Notes under the pieces: model-generated
Database searches by the model: none
Told to the model about the DNA's origin: nothing
Seen by the model: only the letters and a program-made list of their open reading frames with translations
Part shown: in pieces, positions 5,970 through 15,179 of the stretch
Position numbering within the stretch: position 1 is the first letter of the stretch
Layout of the letters: the number at the start of each line of letters is the position of its first letter
NCBI GenBank assembly: GCA_963698085.1
Contig: OY969122.1
Location: forward strand, 1,674,001 to 1,738,000
Source of the DNA: VRUE01 sp963698085
GTDB taxonomy: Bacteria > Actinomycetota > Thermoleophilia > Solirubrobacterales > 70-9
DNA: 64,000 bases
Direction of reading: 5' to 3'
Translations under genes and position numbers: made by a program

Positions 5970-8081
5970 ATGGCACGTAGCTTCCCCCTAGAGAAAACCC
6001 GCAACATCGGGATCATGGCGCACATTGACGCCGGCAAGACGACGACGACCGAGCGCATCCTCTACTACACCGGCCGCACCCACAAAATGGGCGAGGTCCA
6101 CGAGGGCGCCGCCGTCATGGACTGGATGGAGCAGGAGCAGGAACGCGGCATCACGATCACCTCCGCCGCGACCGCCTGCGAGTGGGAGGGCCACCGGATC
6201 AACATCATCGACACGCCCGGCCACGTTGATTTCACCGTCGAGGTCGAGCGCAGCTTGCGCGTTCTAGACGGCGCAGTCGCCGTCTTCGACGCCGTCGCCG
6301 GGGTCGAGCCGCAGTCGGAGACGGTCTGGCGCCAGGCCGACAAGTACAAGGTGCCGCGGATCGCCTACATCAACAAGATGGACCGCACCGGCGCCGACTT
6401 CTTCAACTCGGTGCAGACCATGGTGGATCGGCTTGGCGCCAAGCCGCTGCCGATCCAGCTGCCGATCGGCAGCGAGGGAGACTTTGTTGGTGTCGTCGAC
6501 CTGATCGAGATGAAGGCGCTGGTCTGGAAGGACGAGCTCGGCACCGAGTTCGAGGTCGAAGACATTCCCTCCGACCTGGTGGAGAAAGCTGAGCAGTACC
6601 GCACCCAGCTGATCGAGGCCTGCGCCGACTACGACGACGAGCTGATGGAGGCCTACCTTGCCGAGGAGGAGATCCCGCACGAGCGGATCGCCTCCTCCCT
6701 GCACCGTGCCTGCCTCGAGACCAAGGTGACGCCGGTGCTCTGCGGCTCCTCCTTCAAGAACAAGGGCGTGCAGCCGCTGCTCGACGCGATCGTCGAGCTG
6801 CTTCCCTCGCCGCTCGAGGTGCCGCCCGTCACGGGTCTGTTGCCAGCTGGCAAGGGCGAGGACGAGCAAACCGAGGCCGAGCGCCCCGCGGACGACAGCG
6901 GACCCTTCGCTGCGCTCGCCTTCAAGATCATGACCGACCCCTACGTCGGCAAACTCACCTACTTCCGCGTCTACTCGGGCAAGCTCGAGGCGGGTGGCCG
7001 TGTGCTCAACGTCAAAACGGGCAGGACCGAGCGGATCGGGCGGCTGCTGATGATGCACGCCAACAGCCGCGAGGAGATCGAGGAGGTGTACTCCGGCGAC
7101 ATCTGTGCCGGGGTCGGCCTCAAGGAAACGGGTACCGGCGACACGCTGGCTGCGCCTGACGCACCGATCGCGCTGGAGAGCATCGAATTTCCCGAGACGG
7201 TAATTGCGGTCGCGATCGAGCCGAAAACGAAAGCCGACCAGGAGAAGATGGGCACCGCCCTGCAGCGCCTCGGCGAGGAGGATCCGACCTTCCGGATCGA
7301 ATCCGACGAGGAAACCGGCCAGACCCTGATCCACGGCATGGGCGAGCTCCACCTCGAGGTGATCGTCGACCGCATGCTGCGCGAGTTCAAAGTCGACGCC
7401 AATGTCGGCAAACCCCAGGTCGCTTATCGCGAGACGATCCGCAAGGAGGTCAAGAAGGTCGAGGCGCGCTTCGTCCGCCAGACCGGTGGCCGCGGCCAGT
7501 TCGGCCATGTTGTGATCAACGCCGAGCCGGCGCCGGGCGAGGGTTTCGAGTTCGTCAACAAAATCAAGGGAGGCACCATCCCCGGCGAATACATCGGCCC
7601 GGCCGAACAGGGGATGAAAGAGGCGCTCGAGAACGGCGTCAAGGCGGGTTACCCGATGGTCGACGTCAAAGTCGAACTAGTTGACGGTTCCTTCCACGAT
7701 GTCGACTCTTCGGAGATGGCCTTCAAAATCGCCGGCTCGATGGCGATTCAGGAGGCCGCCCGCAAGGCCGACCCAGTCCTGCTCGAGCCGGTGATGGCGG
7801 TCGAGGTGGTCACGCCCGAGGACTTCCTTGGCGACGTGATCGGCGACCTCTCGCGTCGGCGCGGCAAAGTTCAGGGCCAGGAGCAGCGCGGCAACGCGCT
7901 TGCCGTGCAGGCCTTTGTCCCGCTCGGCGAGATGTTCGGCTACGCGACCGACCTGCGCTCCTCGACCCAGGGCCGAGCCACCTACACGATGCAGTTCGAG
8001 CGCTACGAGGAGGTCCCGTCCAACATCGCCGAGGAGATTGTCGAGCACCGAGCAGGCGAGCCGGTAGGAGCCTCCTCGTGA
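5970..8081 (+). CDS. fusA: Translation elongation factor G
   Basis: A 703-residue GTPase that drives translocation and, with ribosome recycling factor, splits ribosomes. The G1 motif AHIDAGKT is at residues 17-24, G2 RGITIT follows, G3 DTPGH at 81-85 and G4 NKMD at 135-138. Domains II-V follow with normal length, including RQTGGRGQFGHV in domain IV. No Shine-Dalgarno sequence is visible; TACCTT (5958-5963) ends six bases before the ATG and fits a -10 box, so a leaderless transcript is possible. tuf follows after 118 bases. Unusually the gene is separated from rpsL-rpsG, which are inverted. Confidence 0.98.
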   Translation: MARSFPLEKTRNIGIMAHIDAGKTTTTERILYYTGRTHKMGEVHEGAAVMDWMEQEQERGITITSAATACEWEGHRINIIDTPGHVDFTVEVERSLRVLDGAVAVFDAVAGVEPQSETVWRQADKYKVPRIAYINKMDRTGADFFNSVQTMVDRLGAKPLPIQLPIGSEGDFVGVVDLIEMKALVWKDELGTEFEVEDIPSDLVEKAEQYRTQLIEACADYDDELMEAYLAEEEIPHERIASSLHRACLETKVTPVLCGSSFKNKGVQPLLDAIVELLPSPLEVPPVTGLLPAGKGEDEQTEAERPADDSGPFAALAFKIMTDPYVGKLTYFRVYSGKLEAGGRVLNVKTGRTERIGRLLMMHANSREEIEEVYSGDICAGVGLKETGTGDTLAAPDAPIALESIEFPETVIAVAIEPKTKADQEKMGTALQRLGEEDPTFRIESDEETGQTLIHGMGELHLEVIVDRMLREFKVDANVGKPQVAYRETIRKEVKKVEARFVRQTGGRGQFGHVVINAEPAPGEGFEFVNKIKGGTIPGEYIGPAEQGMKEALENGVKAGYPMVDVKVELVDGSFHDVDSSEMAFKIAGSMAIQEAARKADPVLLEPVMAVEVVTPEDFLGDVIGDLSRRRGKVQGQEQRGNALAVQAFVPLGEMFGYATDLRSSTQGRATYTMQFERYEEVPSNIAEEIVEHRAGEPVGASS

Positions 8082-8199
8082 ATCTGGCTATATTTCCCAG
8101 GTTCGCCCGCAGGCAGCAGATTCCGGGCTGCCAGACTGTTTTAAAACTTAATCACCCAAGTCAGACAGAACCCGACTTCGAAAGGTAGAACGGAGAGCG

Positions 8200-9384
<1,185 letters not shown>

Positions 9385-9394
9385 TTCCGCATCA

Positions 9395-9516
9395 GGGGAC
9401 GGGCATTGCCCGCCCCTCGCCGCTCTCGCGGCGAGAAAACTAAAAAGACATACGACCTAGGGGGCGGCGCCCCACCACCAAGGGGCGGCGCCCCTTCGGC
9501 GCGGTAAGGACCGCGC
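9395..9516 (+). promoter_or_regulatory. Cluster of five hairpins in the tuf-rpsJ gap
   Basis: Five palindromes follow the tuf stop: 9395-9416 (gacgggcattgcccgc), 9416-9435 (CTCGCCGC/GCGGCGAG), 9461-9473 and 9480-9496 (two copies of ggggcggcgcccc) and 9499-9516 (GCGCGGT/ACCGCGC). The first two followed by A-rich sequence may terminate or attenuate; the last three form a structured leader before rpsJ. In other bacteria the S10 operon leader is a feedback site (L4 in Escherichia coli); whether this one is, is inference. Confidence 0.5.
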
Positions 9517-9541
9517 AGGAGAATAAAGAGAGAGAACAACC

Positions 9542-9862
9542 GTGGCGACTATCGCGGCACAGAAAATCCGGATCCGACTGAAGGCGTACGACCACGACGC
9601 CATAGATCGGGCTGCCCGCGAGATCGTCGAGACCGCGGAGCGCACGGGCGCCAGCGTCTCTGGCCCCGTCCCTCTCCCCACCGAGAAAAACGTCTACTGC
9701 GTGATCCGTTCCCCCTTCAAGGACAAGGACTCGCGCGAGCACTTCGAGATCCGCACCCACAAGCGGCTGATCGACATCCTGCAGCCCTCGCCGAAAACCG
9801 TCGACTCCCTCCAGCGGCTTGATTCACTGCCGGCGGGCGTCGACATCGAGATTCGCCTCTAG
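9542..9862 (+). CDS. rpsJ: 30S ribosomal protein S10
   Basis: A 106-residue protein of the 30S head, which in some bacteria also acts in antitermination as NusE. It starts with GTG at 9542 (ATIAAQKIRIRLKAYDH) and contains GPVPLPTEKNVYCVIRSP and REHFEIRTHKRLIDI, all family hallmarks. First gene of the S10 cluster, eight bases before rplC. Confidence 0.98.
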   Translation: MATIAAQKIRIRLKAYDHDAIDRAAREIVETAERTGASVSGPVPLPTEKNVYCVIRSPFKDKDSREHFEIRTHKRLIDILQPSPKTVDSLQRLDSLPAGVDIEIRL

Positions 9863-9870
9863 GCACTGCG

Positions 9871-10500
9871 ATGGCGGCGATCCTCGGCAAGAAGCTCGGC
9901 ATGACGCAGGTCTTCCGTGAAGATGGCACCGTCGTGCCGGTCACGGTGATCGAAGCCGGTCCCTGCAAGGTGACCGCGGTCCGCGACGCCGAGCGCGACG
10001 GCTATGCCGCCGTGCAGCTCGCTTTCGGCGAGGTCAAGGGGGGCAAGCTAAGCAAAGCGGAGCTGGGCCACCTGAAGAAGGCGGGCGCGCCACCGTCGCG
10101 CCACCTGGCCGAGTTCCGCGACGAGGATCTCGGCGCCGAAGAGGCCCCCAAGGTTGGCGACGACGTCACCGTCGCCGCCTTCGAGGCCGGCCAGCGCGTG
10201 AAAGTCTCCGGAATCTCGATCGGCAAGGGCTTCCAGGGTGGGATCAAGCGGCATAACTTCAGCCGCGGCCCGGTCACCCACGGTTCCCACAACGTCAGGG
10301 CCCCGGGCTCGATCGGCGCCAGCGCCTTCCCCGGCCGTGTCTTCAAAGGACAGCGGATGCCGGGTCAGATGGGCAACAAACGGACGACCCAGCGCGGCCT
10401 CGAAGTCGCCGAGGTAGACGCCGAGCGCAACCTGCTGCTGCTTAAGGGCTCGGTCCCCGGCTCCCGCAACGCCCTGCTGGAGGTGAGGACCGATGGCTAA
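9871..10500 (+). CDS. rplC: 50S ribosomal protein L3
   Basis: A 209-residue early-assembly protein that reaches toward the peptidyl transferase centre. The start ILGKKLGMTQVFREDG, the segment GKGFQGGIKRHNFSRGPVTH and PGQMGNKRTTQRGLEV are diagnostic. The residue after GPVTHG in the loop is standard. Its stop overlaps the rplD start by eight bases, suggesting translational coupling. Confidence 0.98.
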   Translation: MAAILGKKLGMTQVFREDGTVVPVTVIEAGPCKVTAVRDAERDGYAAVQLAFGEVKGGKLSKAELGHLKKAGAPPSRHLAEFRDEDLGAEEAPKVGDDVTVAAFEAGQRVKVSGISIGKGFQGGIKRHNFSRGPVTHGSHNVRAPGSIGASAFPGRVFKGQRMPGQMGNKRTTQRGLEVAEVDAERNLLLLKGSVPGSRNALLEVRTDG

Positions 10501-11104
10501 AGCTGCGGTGCTCGGCAAAACGGCAAAAGCGGATCTGCCCAAAGAGCTCTTTGCGGAGCCCTTCCATCACTCGCTCGTGCACGAGACCGCGCGCGCCGAC
10601 CTGGCGTCGAGACGGCGCGGCACCGCGTCCACCCTTACCCGTGGGGAGGTCTCCTTTACGACCGCCAAGGCCTGGCGGCAGAAGGGCACCGGCCGCGCTC
10701 GCGTCGGCACGCTCGGCGTCCCCAACCGCTTTGGCGGTGGTGTCGCCTTCGGCCCCAAGCCACGCCACTACACGGTCAAGGTCAACCGCAAAGCGCGCCG
10801 CAAAGCAATGCGGGCGGCGCTCTCGGTCCACGCTGAGCGCGGCAGCGTCGCCGTCCTCGACGCCGCTGGCTTCGAGACGCCGTCGACCAAGGCTGCCGCC
10901 CAGGCGCTGGGGAAATGGGGCGCCAAGCAGCCGACGCTGGTCGTCGTCTGTGCCGAGGAGACGGGCGCTTTGAAGAGCTTTCGCAACATCGCCAGGGTCA
11001 CGGTCGCCGAGGTGGGTGCGATCGGTGTCGCCGACGTGATCGGCGCCGCCTCGCTGGCCGTCTCCGAGAAGGCGTTGGAGACGCTGAAAGAGAGGCTTTC
11101 CTGA
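10493..11104 (+). CDS. rplD: 50S ribosomal protein L4
   Basis: A 203-residue exit-tunnel protein; in some bacteria it represses its own operon. The extended-loop region RGEVSFTTAKAWRQKGTGRA is present, and RVGTLGVPNRFGGGVAFGPK follows. It overlaps rplC at the start and rplW at the stop (TGATG). Confidence 0.97.
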   Translation: MAKAAVLGKTAKADLPKELFAEPFHHSLVHETARADLASRRRGTASTLTRGEVSFTTAKAWRQKGTGRARVGTLGVPNRFGGGVAFGPKPRHYTVKVNRKARRKAMRAALSVHAERGSVAVLDAAGFETPSTKAAAQALGKWGAKQPTLVVVCAEETGALKSFRNIARVTVAEVGAIGVADVIGAASLAVSEKALETLKERLS

Positions 11105-11397
11105 TGGACGCGCGCACCACGATCATCCGCCCGGTCGTCTCGGAGAAGAGCTACGCGCTGATCGGCGAAGGCAAGTACACGTTCAGGGTCGACGATCGCG
11201 CCCACAAGACCCAGATCGCCGCTGCGGTGGAAGAGATCTTCGGCGTTGGCGTGGCCCAGGTGCGGACCTCCAAGGTGCGGCCGAAGCCGAAGCGCCGCAA
11301 CCTGAGCAAAGGTCGGACCCGCGGCTGGACGAAGGCCGTTGTGCAACTCGCGCCGGGCGAGCGGATCGAGCTGTTCGAAGGCGCCGAGACTGCGTAG
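11104..11397 (+). CDS. rplW: 50S ribosomal protein L23
   Basis: A 97-residue protein at the tunnel exit, the docking site for trigger factor and the signal recognition particle. It starts MDARTTIIRPVVSEKSYALI and carries KYTFRVDDRAHKTQI and a basic loop KVRPKPKRRNLSKGRTRGW. The ATG overlaps the rplD TGA; the frame is open further upstream but without family sequence. Confidence 0.97.
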   Translation: MDARTTIIRPVVSEKSYALIGEGKYTFRVDDRAHKTQIAAAVEEIFGVGVAQVRTSKVRPKPKRRNLSKGRTRGWTKAVVQLAPGERIELFEGAETA

Positions 11398-11404
11398 GAG
11401 AGAG

Positions 11405-12247
11405 ATGCCGAACCGCAAAACCAAACCGACCAGCCCGGGGCGCCGCTTCGCCACCTACCCGCTGCGCGAGCAGCTGACCGTTTCTGAGCCCGAGGCGAAG
11501 CTGACCGAAGGACTGCGCAAGACCGGCGGTCGCAACTCCAACGGCCGCGTCACCGCGCGCCACCGCGGCGGCGGTGCCAAGCGGCGCTACCGCAAGATCG
11601 ACTTCAAGCGGCGCAAGGACGGCGTGCCGGCCAAGGTGGCCAGCATCGAGTACGACCCGAACCGCAGCTGCTACATCGCGCTACTGCACTACGCCGACGG
11701 CGAGAAGAGCTACATCCTCGCTCCCGCCGGGTTGGCGCCCGGCGACACCGTCCAGTCAGGCGAGGGAGCAGACATCAAACCGGGCCACGCACTGAGCCTG
11801 CGCGAGATGCCGACCGGCACGATCGTCCACAACGTCGAGCTGACCGCAGGCCAGGGCGGCAAGATGGGGCGCGCCGCCGGCACCGCGATCCAGCTGGTGG
11901 CGAAGGAGGGGGAGATGGTGACCCTGCGCCTGCCCTCGACCGAGATGCGGATGGTCCGCGCCGAGTGCCGGGCCACGGTCGGTCAGCTCTCCAACGCCGA
12001 GCACCAGAACGTAAAGATCGGCAAGGCCGGCCGCAACCGGCACAAGGGCAAGCGTCCGCAAACCCGCGGCGTGGCGATGAACCCGGTCGACCACCCGCAT
12101 GGCGGCGGTGAGGCCCACCACACCCCCGGCGGCCATCCGGTGACGCCGTGGGGCAAGCCGACGCTTGGTTACCGGACCCGCAAGAAGGGCAAGCAGTCCG
12201 ATCGCTACATCGTGCGCGGCCGGCGCCGCGGGAAGAAGAAGAGGTAA
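11405..12247 (+). CDS. rplB: 50S ribosomal protein L2
   Basis: A 280-residue primary 23S rRNA-binding protein needed for subunit association and peptidyl transferase activity. GRVTARHRGGGAKRRYRKID and VAMNPVDHPHGGGEAHHTPG (with the conserved His of the HGGGEG loop; here HGGGEA) are diagnostic. It starts at the ATG following gaga, seven bases after rplW. Confidence 0.98.
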   Translation: MPNRKTKPTSPGRRFATYPLREQLTVSEPEAKLTEGLRKTGGRNSNGRVTARHRGGGAKRRYRKIDFKRRKDGVPAKVASIEYDPNRSCYIALLHYADGEKSYILAPAGLAPGDTVQSGEGADIKPGHALSLREMPTGTIVHNVELTAGQGGKMGRAAGTAIQLVAKEGEMVTLRLPSTEMRMVRAECRATVGQLSNAEHQNVKIGKAGRNRHKGKRPQTRGVAMNPVDHPHGGGEAHHTPGGHPVTPWGKPTLGYRTRKKGKQSDRYIVRGRRRGKKKR

Positions 12248-12258
12248 GCGACAAGATC

Positions 12259-12531
12259 ATGGGACGCTCGACCAAAAAGGGACCGTGGGTGGAAGCGGCG
12301 TTGATGAAGCGGATTGCGGCGATGAACGAGTCCGGCCAGAAGCAGATGGTCAAAACCTGGTCGCGGACCTCGACGATCTTCCCTGACATGGTCGGCCACA
12401 CGATCGCCGTCCACGACGGCCGCAAGCACGTCCCGGTCTTCATCTCTGAGTCGATGGTCGGTCACAAGCTCGGCGAGTTCGCTCCGACCAGGACCTTCCG
12501 CGCCCACTCCGGCACCGGCAAGGGTGAGTAG
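12259..12531 (+). CDS. rpsS: 30S ribosomal protein S19
   Basis: A 90-residue 30S head protein that forms intersubunit bridges with L5 partners. It starts MGRSTKKGPWVEAALMKRI and has TSTIFPDMVGHTIAVHDGRK and GHKLGEFAPTRTFRAHSG. The ATG at 12259 is chosen by family alignment. rplV begins two bases after the stop. Confidence 0.98.
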   Translation: MGRSTKKGPWVEAALMKRIAAMNESGQKQMVKTWSRTSTIFPDMVGHTIAVHDGRKHVPVFISESMVGHKLGEFAPTRTFRAHSGTGKGE

Positions 12532-12533
12532 CA

Positions 12534-13103
12534 ATGGCCCTTGAGAAGAAGCAGCGCGACCCGAGCACGAAGACCGGGGTCAAAAAAACTAAAAAAGATG
12601 GGGATAAAAAAGGCGAGGGGAAAACGCCTGCGAAAAAAACCGCGCCGAAAAAAGAGACGGCAAAAAAAACCTCCCCCAAAAAACAGCCGGCGAAAAAAGA
12701 AGGCGCAAAAAAACCGGCGGCGAAAGTCAGCGCGAAAAAAGAGAAACCGAAACCGGCGCCGCTCGTCGTCCGCGCCAGCTCCCGCTACGTCCGGGTTGCG
12801 CCGCGCAAGGCTCGCCTCATCGCCGACCAGGTCCGCGGCCTGCAGATCGATCGCGCTCGGGCCCTGATCCAGTTCTCGCCGCGCAGTGCGGCGCAGGACA
12901 TTGGCAAGTTGATCGAGTCGGCCGCCGCCAATGCGGAGAACAACTACGACCTCGTCGCCGACGAGATGCGGATCGCCGAGATAACCGTTGACGAAGGCCC
13001 GACGCTGCGCCGCTTCCGCCCGCGGGCATTGGGTCGGGCGACCCCGATCAACAAGCGAACTTGCCACATTGCCGTGGCGCTGAGCCCGGAAGGGGAGCTG
13101 TAA
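12534..13103 (+). CDS. rplV: 50S ribosomal protein L22 with long Lys-rich N-terminal extension
   Basis: A 189-residue protein; L22 is normally about 110. The L22 fold occupies about residues 78-189 (VVRASSRYVRVAPRKARLIA, then FSPRSAAQDIGKLIESAAAN). The first 77 residues are almost wholly Lys, Ala, Pro, Thr and Glu (KKTAPKKETAKKTSPKKQ). They are written mostly with AAA lysine codons, giving long A-runs in an otherwise GC-rich gene cluster. Histone H1-like tails of this type probably bind rRNA; the frame and the upstream ATG at 12534 just after rpsS support a real extension. Confidence 0.95.
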   Translation: MALEKKQRDPSTKTGVKKTKKDGDKKGEGKTPAKKTAPKKETAKKTSPKKQPAKKEGAKKPAAKVSAKKEKPKPAPLVVRASSRYVRVAPRKARLIADQVRGLQIDRARALIQFSPRSAAQDIGKLIESAAANAENNYDLVADEMRIAEITVDEGPTLRRFRPRALGRATPINKRTCHIAVALSPEGEL

Positions 13104-13834
13104 TGGGGCAGAAGATCCATCCCGGCGGCTTCCGCGTCGGCTACATCCAGAACTGGAAGTCGAACTGGTTCGACGAGAAGGGCTTCGCCGACGTGCTCGA
13201 GGAGGACCTGAAGCTCCGCGCTCACATCGAAGGCAAACTCGCCCACGCTGGGCTTTCGAGCATCACGATCGAGCGCCGCGGCGAGGTCTCCGTCGACATC
13301 CACACCGCCCGCCCCGGCATCGTGATCGGCAAGTCCGGCAGCGAAGTCGACGCGCTGCGCAAGGAGCTGCACAAGCTGACGGGCAAGCCGGTCAAGGTGA
13401 ATATCCGCGAGGTGAAGCGCCCCGAGCTCGACGCGAAACTGGTCGCCCAGTCGATCGCCGAGCAGCTGCAGAACCGCGTCGCCTTCCGGCGGGCGATGAA
13501 ACGCGCCCTGACCTCGGCGATGCGCTCCGGCGCCAAGGGAGTAAAGCTGCAGGTATCCGGCCGGCTCGGCGGTTCCGAGATGGCGCGTACCGAAAGCTAC
13601 TCCGACGGCCGCGTGCCGCTGCACACGCTGCGTGCCAACATCGACTACGGCTTCTTCGAGGCACGCACCACCGCCGGGCGAATCGGCGTCAAATGCTGGA
13701 TCAACAAGGGCGAAGTCATGCCCGAGGGTTTCCGCTCCGACCAGATCCCCGACGATGGCGAGCCACAGGGCGCTCAGCGCCCCGGGCGCCAGCGCGGCGG
13801 CGATCGCGGACGCGGCGGCGGAGGTGGTCGCTGA
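13103..13834 (+). CDS. rpsC: 30S ribosomal protein S3
   Basis: A 243-residue protein at the mRNA entry channel. The start MGQKIHPGGFRVGYIQNWKS, a KH domain with GIVIGKSGSEVDALRKEL (about residues 72-90) and the C-terminal domain SGRLGGSEMARTESYSDGRV are all present. It ends in a Gly/Arg-rich tail (RQRGGDRGRGGGGGR). Its ATG overlaps the rplV TAA, and its TGA overlaps the rplP ATG. Confidence 0.98.
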   Translation: MGQKIHPGGFRVGYIQNWKSNWFDEKGFADVLEEDLKLRAHIEGKLAHAGLSSITIERRGEVSVDIHTARPGIVIGKSGSEVDALRKELHKLTGKPVKVNIREVKRPELDAKLVAQSIAEQLQNRVAFRRAMKRALTSAMRSGAKGVKLQVSGRLGGSEMARTESYSDGRVPLHTLRANIDYGFFEARTTAGRIGVKCWINKGEVMPEGFRSDQIPDDGEPQGAQRPGRQRGGDRGRGGGGGR

Positions 13835-14253
13835 TGCTGATGCCGAAGCGGGTCAAGCACCGCAAACAGATGCGCGGCCGTATGCGCGGCTACACCAAGG
13901 GCGGCAGCCACGTCGCTTTCGGCGAGTACGGGCTGAAGGCGCTCGATCGCGGTTGGATAACGAATCGTCAGATCGAGGCCGCACGTGTCGCGATGACCCG
14001 CAAGATCAAACGTGGCGGCAAGGTCTGGATCAACATCTTCCCGGACAAGCCCTACACCAAGAAGCCCGCCGAGACGCGGATGGGCTCGGGCAAGGGCAAC
14101 CCGGAGGGCTGGGTCGCCGTGGTCAAGCCCGGCAAGGTGATGTTCGAGTTGGCGGGTGTCCCCGAGGACCTCGCCCGCGAGGCTCTGCGCCTGGCCGGCC
14201 ACAAGCTCCCGATCAAAACCAAATTCGTGATGCGAGAGGGGGCCGAGGGCTGA
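13834..14253 (+). CDS. rplP: 50S ribosomal protein L16
   Basis: A 139-residue protein at the A-site side of the 50S. It starts MLMPKRVKHRKQMRGRMRGY and has GGSHVAFGEYGLKALDRGWI and GSGKGNPEGWVAVVKPGKVM, the arginine-rich loop and the canonical core. The start TGATG overlap with rpsC and stop TGATG overlap with rpmC indicate coupled translation. Confidence 0.98.
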   Translation: MLMPKRVKHRKQMRGRMRGYTKGGSHVAFGEYGLKALDRGWITNRQIEAARVAMTRKIKRGGKVWINIFPDKPYTKKPAETRMGSGKGNPEGWVAVVKPGKVMFELAGVPEDLAREALRLAGHKLPIKTKFVMREGAEG

Positions 14254-14465
14254 TGAAGGCGGCTGAGGCCCACAGCATGAAAGACGACGAGCTGGTGTCG
14301 AAGCTGATCGACGCCAAGCAGGAGTCGTTCAACCTGCGCTTCCGCCACGCCACCGGCGAGCTGGAGAACACGGCTCGCCTCGGTCAGGCAAAGCGGGATG
14401 TGGCGCGGCTGGTGACGATCGCCAAGCAGCGTGGGATCGACGTCGAGAGAGAGTTGCGGAAATAA
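14253..14465 (+). CDS. rpmC: 50S ribosomal protein L29
   Basis: A 70-residue helical protein near the tunnel exit. It starts MKAAEAHSMKDDELVSKLID and has the family segment ESFNLRFRHATGELENTARL. It ends immediately before the rpsQ ATG. Confidence 0.96.
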   Translation: MKAAEAHSMKDDELVSKLIDAKQESFNLRFRHATGELENTARLGQAKRDVARLVTIAKQRGIDVERELRK

Positions 14466-15179
14466 ATGAGTGACGAAGAGAAAAAAGACGCAGTCGAGGA
14501 GACGCCCGAGGGATCAGACCCTCAGGCCGCGGGTCCTGTCGCAGGGGAGGACTCCTCGTCCTCGCAAGCTGCGGGCGAGGAGCCCACCCCTACGCCACCC
14601 ACGGCAGAGGAGCCTGAGGCTGAGGAGGCTCCAGCGGCTGAGGCTGATGACTCGACCGATTCACCCGACGCCGACGAGAAAGCTGAGGAGTCCGAGGCGC
14701 CTGCTGCCGAGTCCGAACCATCGGAGGAGGATCAGCTGCCCTGGAAGGAGAAGCGCAGGCTGGAGAGGTCGCGCCGGCCGCATAAAGCTGGGCCGCAGCA
14801 ATCGCCTGAGGAGCGGAAGGCTGCTCGCTTGGCCGAGCGCAAGCGGCGGGGTGCCGAACGGCGCAAGGAACGGGCTGCCTCGAAAGCCAAGAAGACTCCC
14901 GGAACCGGGACGCCTGTTGCCGAGAAGGACGCCAATGCCGCCAAGGTGCGGCAGGGGATCGTCGTCTCCGACAAAGGCCAGAAATCGATCACCGTGCGCG
15001 TCGACATCGTGCGGCGCCACCCGACCTACGAGAAGGTGATCCGCCGCTCGCGCACTCTGCATGCCCACGATGAGCAGAACGAGGCCGGTGAGGGCGACGT
15101 CGTCCGCGTGGTCGAGACGCGCCCCCTCTCGAAGACCAAGCGCTGGCGCCTGGTCGAGGTACTGGAGAAGGCGAAGTGA
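14466..15179 (+). CDS. rpsQ: 30S ribosomal protein S17 with very long N-terminal extension
   Basis: A 237-residue product; S17 is normally about 85. The S17 domain is the C-terminal 80 residues (VRQGIVVSDKGQKSITVRVD, then HPTYEKVIRRSRTLHAHDEQ). Residues 1-95 are acidic and Ala/Glu/Pro-rich with the PQAAGPVAGEDSSSS repeat peptide; residues 95-150 are basic (KEKRRLERSRRPHK, RKAARLAERKRRGAERRK). The acidic and basic halves could pair with each other or with rRNA. No in-frame start gives a normal-length S17 except distant valines. Its stop overlaps the rplN GTG. Confidence 0.95.
   Translation: MSDEEKKDAVEETPEGSDPQAAGPVAGEDSSSSQAAGEEPTPTPPTAEEPEAEEAPAAEADDSTDSPDADEKAEESEAPAAESEPSEEDQLPWKEKRRLERSRRPHKAGPQQSPEERKAARLAERKRRGAERRKERAASKAKKTPGTGTPVAEKDANAAKVRQGIVVSDKGQKSITVRVDIVRRHPTYEKVIRRSRTLHAHDEQNEAGEGDVVRVVETRPLSKTKRWRLVEVLEKAK
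14520..14552 (+). repeat. AGPV-coding GC-rich repeat, copy in rpsQ
   Basis: cctcaggccgcgggtcctgt followed by cgcaggggaggac encodes PQAAGPVAGED. It matches copies in rplE (16607-16636) and rpsE (18846-18878 and 18894-18920), and the minus-strand sequence after the rubredoxin stop (51194-51220). cctg...cagg inside it can form a small hairpin. Confidence 0.75.

Noticed and set aside
8082..8199. A small RNA or riboswitch between fusA and tuf
   Set aside because: Only one short stem (ggcagc/gctgcc) is visible; not enough structure to call.
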